Shown here piece after piece: positions 62,436-64,000 of a stretch of 64,000 nucleotides of DNA; within the stretch, counting starts at the first letter, position 1, and the number at the start of each line of letters is the position of its first letter. Below the pieces are notes generated by a model. It worked only from the letters and a program-made list of their open reading frames with translations, was not told the origin of the DNA and made no database searches. Location: the NCBI RefSeq assembly GCF_014204945.1, contig NZ_JACHMN010000001.1:806001-870000 (forward strand), given 5' to 3'. The stretch is from Allocatelliglobosispora scoriae (GTDB lineage: Bacteria > Actinomycetota > Actinomycetes > Mycobacteriales > Micromonosporaceae). The position numbers and the translations under genes were made by a program.

Positions 62436-62717
62436 TTAGGGATTTGGAGTGCACACTTCGATGGTTCCCGTTTGCGTGATAGAGGTGCCAAATGTGGCGT
62501 TGAAGCTCGCCGTCGATATGGGAAGTAGCGGATTGATTGCCGCGCACATCAGTACGCCGCTGTCTACTGGGCCGATGCCGGGGATGGCCCGTGACCCTAG
62601 TCCGATGAGCAGTCCGCCGCCGCCACCGAGGACTCCGCCCAGCGTCACTCCGGTGCTGGCGTGGGCTGGTGCGGCTGCGGCGCGGCGGAAGCCGATGCTG
62701 CGGCTGGATCGGCTCAT
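62436..62717 (-). CDS. small glycine-rich hydrophobic protein
   Basis: A 93-residue frame. The Gly/Leu-rich segment GVTLGGVLGGGGGLLIGLGS, followed by RAIPGIGPV, resembles the hydrophobic stretch of general-stress-protein-17-like proteins, but the rest does not. The C-terminus (SITQTGTIEVCTPNP) is polar. ATG 62717 has a distant GGAG. It may be a decayed family member. Confidence 0.35.
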   Translation of the reverse strand: MSRSSRSIGFRRAAAAPAHASTGVTLGGVLGGGGGLLIGLGSRAIPGIGPVDSGVLMCAAINPLLPISTASFNATFGTSITQTGTIEVCTPNP

Positions 62718-62905
62718 CGAATAGGCCGCTCCATACCCCTCGGCCGGTCCAGGGCGAGCCGTGTACGACGACCAACCCGAGGACATATGTCATGGCCATG
62801 CCGTGCGCCGCTCACCAGGTCTGGTGAGTGCTGGCACTACAGCCCAGCCTCGGTCGACGCCCATACTTGAACAAGGCAAGGCCCACAGCGTAGAAGGGAA
62901 CGGGC

Positions 62906-63385
62906 ATGTTGGAGGCCACAAAGACCAGCGTCTGGAAGAACCGCTACGCGATCAGTGCCGATGGTCGGCCCCTCGCCGTCTGGGACGGATCGCTGTGGAC
63001 GGCCGGGGGAACGTTCGAGCTGGGCGGACGGCGGTACAGGGTGCGCGGCAACATGTGGGGCAGCACGTACGGGATGGTCGACCAGGACGACACACCGGTC
63101 GCCGCAGCGCGCCGGGTGGGCCGCAAGAGCTGGACGGTCGAGGCGGGCGGGCAGACCTACGCCTTCCACCGGGCGTCGTTGTGGCGGGATGAGCAGGAGC
63201 TGCGCTCCGCCGACGGTCGGCGCCTGGGCTCGGTCAGGCGGACCAGCATGTGGCGCGGCGACGCGGTGGCCGACCTTCCCAGCCTGCAGCTACCCGTGCA
63301 GATCTTCGTCCTCGCCGTTGTGCTCACCATGTGGGACTCTTCGTCTGCCACAGGCGCGGCTGGCGCGGTCGCCGCCGCCGGCTGA
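62906..63385 (+). CDS. LURP-one/tubby-like actinobacterial protein with C-terminal hydrophobic end
   Basis: A 159-residue protein. Repeating short beta-strand units (FELGGRRYRVRGNMWGSTYG, WTVEAGGQTYAFHRASLW) resemble LURP-one-related phospholipid-scramblase-like barrels common in actinobacteria. The C-terminus LQLPVQIFVLAVVLTMWDSS is a possible membrane segment. ATG 62906 has GAAGGGAA upstream. Function unknown. Confidence 0.6.
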   Translation: MLEATKTSVWKNRYAISADGRPLAVWDGSLWTAGGTFELGGRRYRVRGNMWGSTYGMVDQDDTPVAAARRVGRKSWTVEAGGQTYAFHRASLWRDEQELRSADGRRLGSVRRTSMWRGDAVADLPSLQLPVQIFVLAVVLTMWDSSSATGAAGAVAAAG

Positions 63386-63561
63386 GCTGCGCCGCCGGAA
63401 CTGCCGATCCCCGCGGCTCCGTGTTGTCGTTTCCATCCAAGACGACCGCAGCGGTGTTTCCATAACATGGGGTGGGCAGCCGCCGCCGGGCTAAGCGCGG
63501 CGCTGCCGACTGCTGTCGACTGTCTGATGGCTTCGTCGCCTGATCCTGAGGGGAACCGCAC

Positions 63562-64000
63562 ATGCGTGATCTGGTCTTTACCGGTTTCGTTTCGCTGGAC
63601 GGAGTGGTGGACTCCCCCGGCGGTGGGCCGGGCGAGGAACACCGCAGCGGCGGCTGGGTGATCAACGGCATCGACTTCCTGCCCGAGGCTTTCTCCCTCA
63701 AGGGCGAGGAACTCGCGGAGACCACGGCACTGATGTTCGGCCGCCGGAGCTACGAAGCGTTCGCGACGACCTGGCCCGGCTCGGACGACCACGCCGCCTA
63801 CCGGGACCTACCCAAGTACGTGGTGTCGACCACGCTCGACGAAGACGCCCTTGTCGAAGGATGGGGGCCGACGACGATCCTGCGCTCCACCGACGACATC
63901 GCCGAGCTCAAGCAGGGCGAGGGTGGCGCGATCTTCATCCACGGCAGCGCGGAACTCGCCCGACGCCTTTCGGAGGCCGGCCTGCTCGACCGATACCACC
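63562..64000 (+). CDS. dihydrofolate-reductase-like (RibD C-terminal) protein, partial
   Basis: The first 146 residues of a DHFR/RibD-C family protein; it runs off the right edge. Motifs: LVFTGFVSLDGVVDSPGGGP at the start, LMFGRRSYEAFATTWPG, KYVVSTTLDED and GGAIFIHGSAELARRL. Such small actinobacterial proteins are NADPH-dependent reductases of unknown substrate, often called dihydrofolate reductase family. GAGGGG precedes ATG 63562. Confidence 0.85.
   Translation, partial: MRDLVFTGFVSLDGVVDSPGGGPGEEHRSGGWVINGIDFLPEAFSLKGEELAETTALMFGRRSYEAFATTWPGSDDHAAYRDLPKYVVSTTLDEDALVEGWGPTTILRSTDDIAELKQGEGGAIFIHGSAELARRLSEAGLLDRYH

Overview
The window is about 70% GC, with dense genes, actinobacterial codon use and many GTG/ATGA start-stop couplings. 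It carries mycobacteria/Streptomyces-type families: a SARP regulator, an RHS protein with an actinomycete-style N-terminus, a polyphosphate glucokinase, a maleylpyruvate-isomerase-like protein, and many secreted CAZymes carrying ricin-type CBM13 modules. A filamentous soil actinomycete, most likely of the Micromonosporaceae, fits best; the genus is inference. No rRNA, tRNA, CRISPR array, origin or intact mobile element was seen.

Layout. 1-2413: 5' part of a secreted RHS-repeat protein. 2801-5741: a three-gene operon (HTH protein, P-loop NTPase, class I aminoacyl-tRNA-synthetase-like protein with a C-terminal ASCH domain) with a repeat-flanked promoter. 6055-7888: transposase remnant and a GH16 glucanase behind a palindromic operator. 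8298-10660: SARP regulator, a chain of three tiny overlapping genes, and a STAS protein. 10759-12311: truncated IS5-type transposase and a truncated universal stress protein. 12314-26523: a TetR regulator diverging from a 12-gene operon that encodes an amidohydrolase, a complete peptide-type ABC importer, and the whole protocatechuate branch of the beta-ketoadipate pathway (pcaIJ, pcaF, pcaH, pcaG, pcaB, pcaL). 26715-40679: plant-polysaccharide block (GH27, two CE1 esterases, GH43, CE3, GH62, a GH16 lichenase, GH6), with a LacI regulator and several LacI-type palindromes. 40852-51972: mixed genes (AraC/SDR pair, SNF2 helicase, polyphosphate glucokinase, thioesterase, STAS protein, homocysteine methyltransferase/TetR pair). 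52174-59993: M20 peptidase, amino-acid ABC importer, RpiR regulator and two secreted S51 cyanophycinase-like peptidases. 60241-64000: MFS transporter, small genes and the 5' part of a DHFR-like reductase.

How the genes work together. The CAZyme block would strip arabinoxylan and mixed-linkage glucan outside the cell (arabinofuranosidases, acetyl and feruloyl esterases, galactosidase, glucanases). Feruloyl ester cleavage releases aromatic acids that commonly funnel to protocatechuate, which the pca operon would convert to succinyl-CoA and acetyl-CoA. The 52-60 kb locus reads as an extracellular cyanophycin (or related poly-Asp peptide) scavenging system: secreted cyanophycinases, importer, cytosolic M20 dipeptidase-like enzyme and an RpiR regulator with matching GTAAY/RTTAC sites at both promoters.

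Several otherwise intact genes are broken by single-base indels, often in short homopolymers (RHS near 82; the synthetase/ASCH gene at three places; the oligopeptide ABC ATPase near 18951; pcaJ near 21250). Assembly error is the simplest explanation, but real mutation cannot be excluded from sequence alone.
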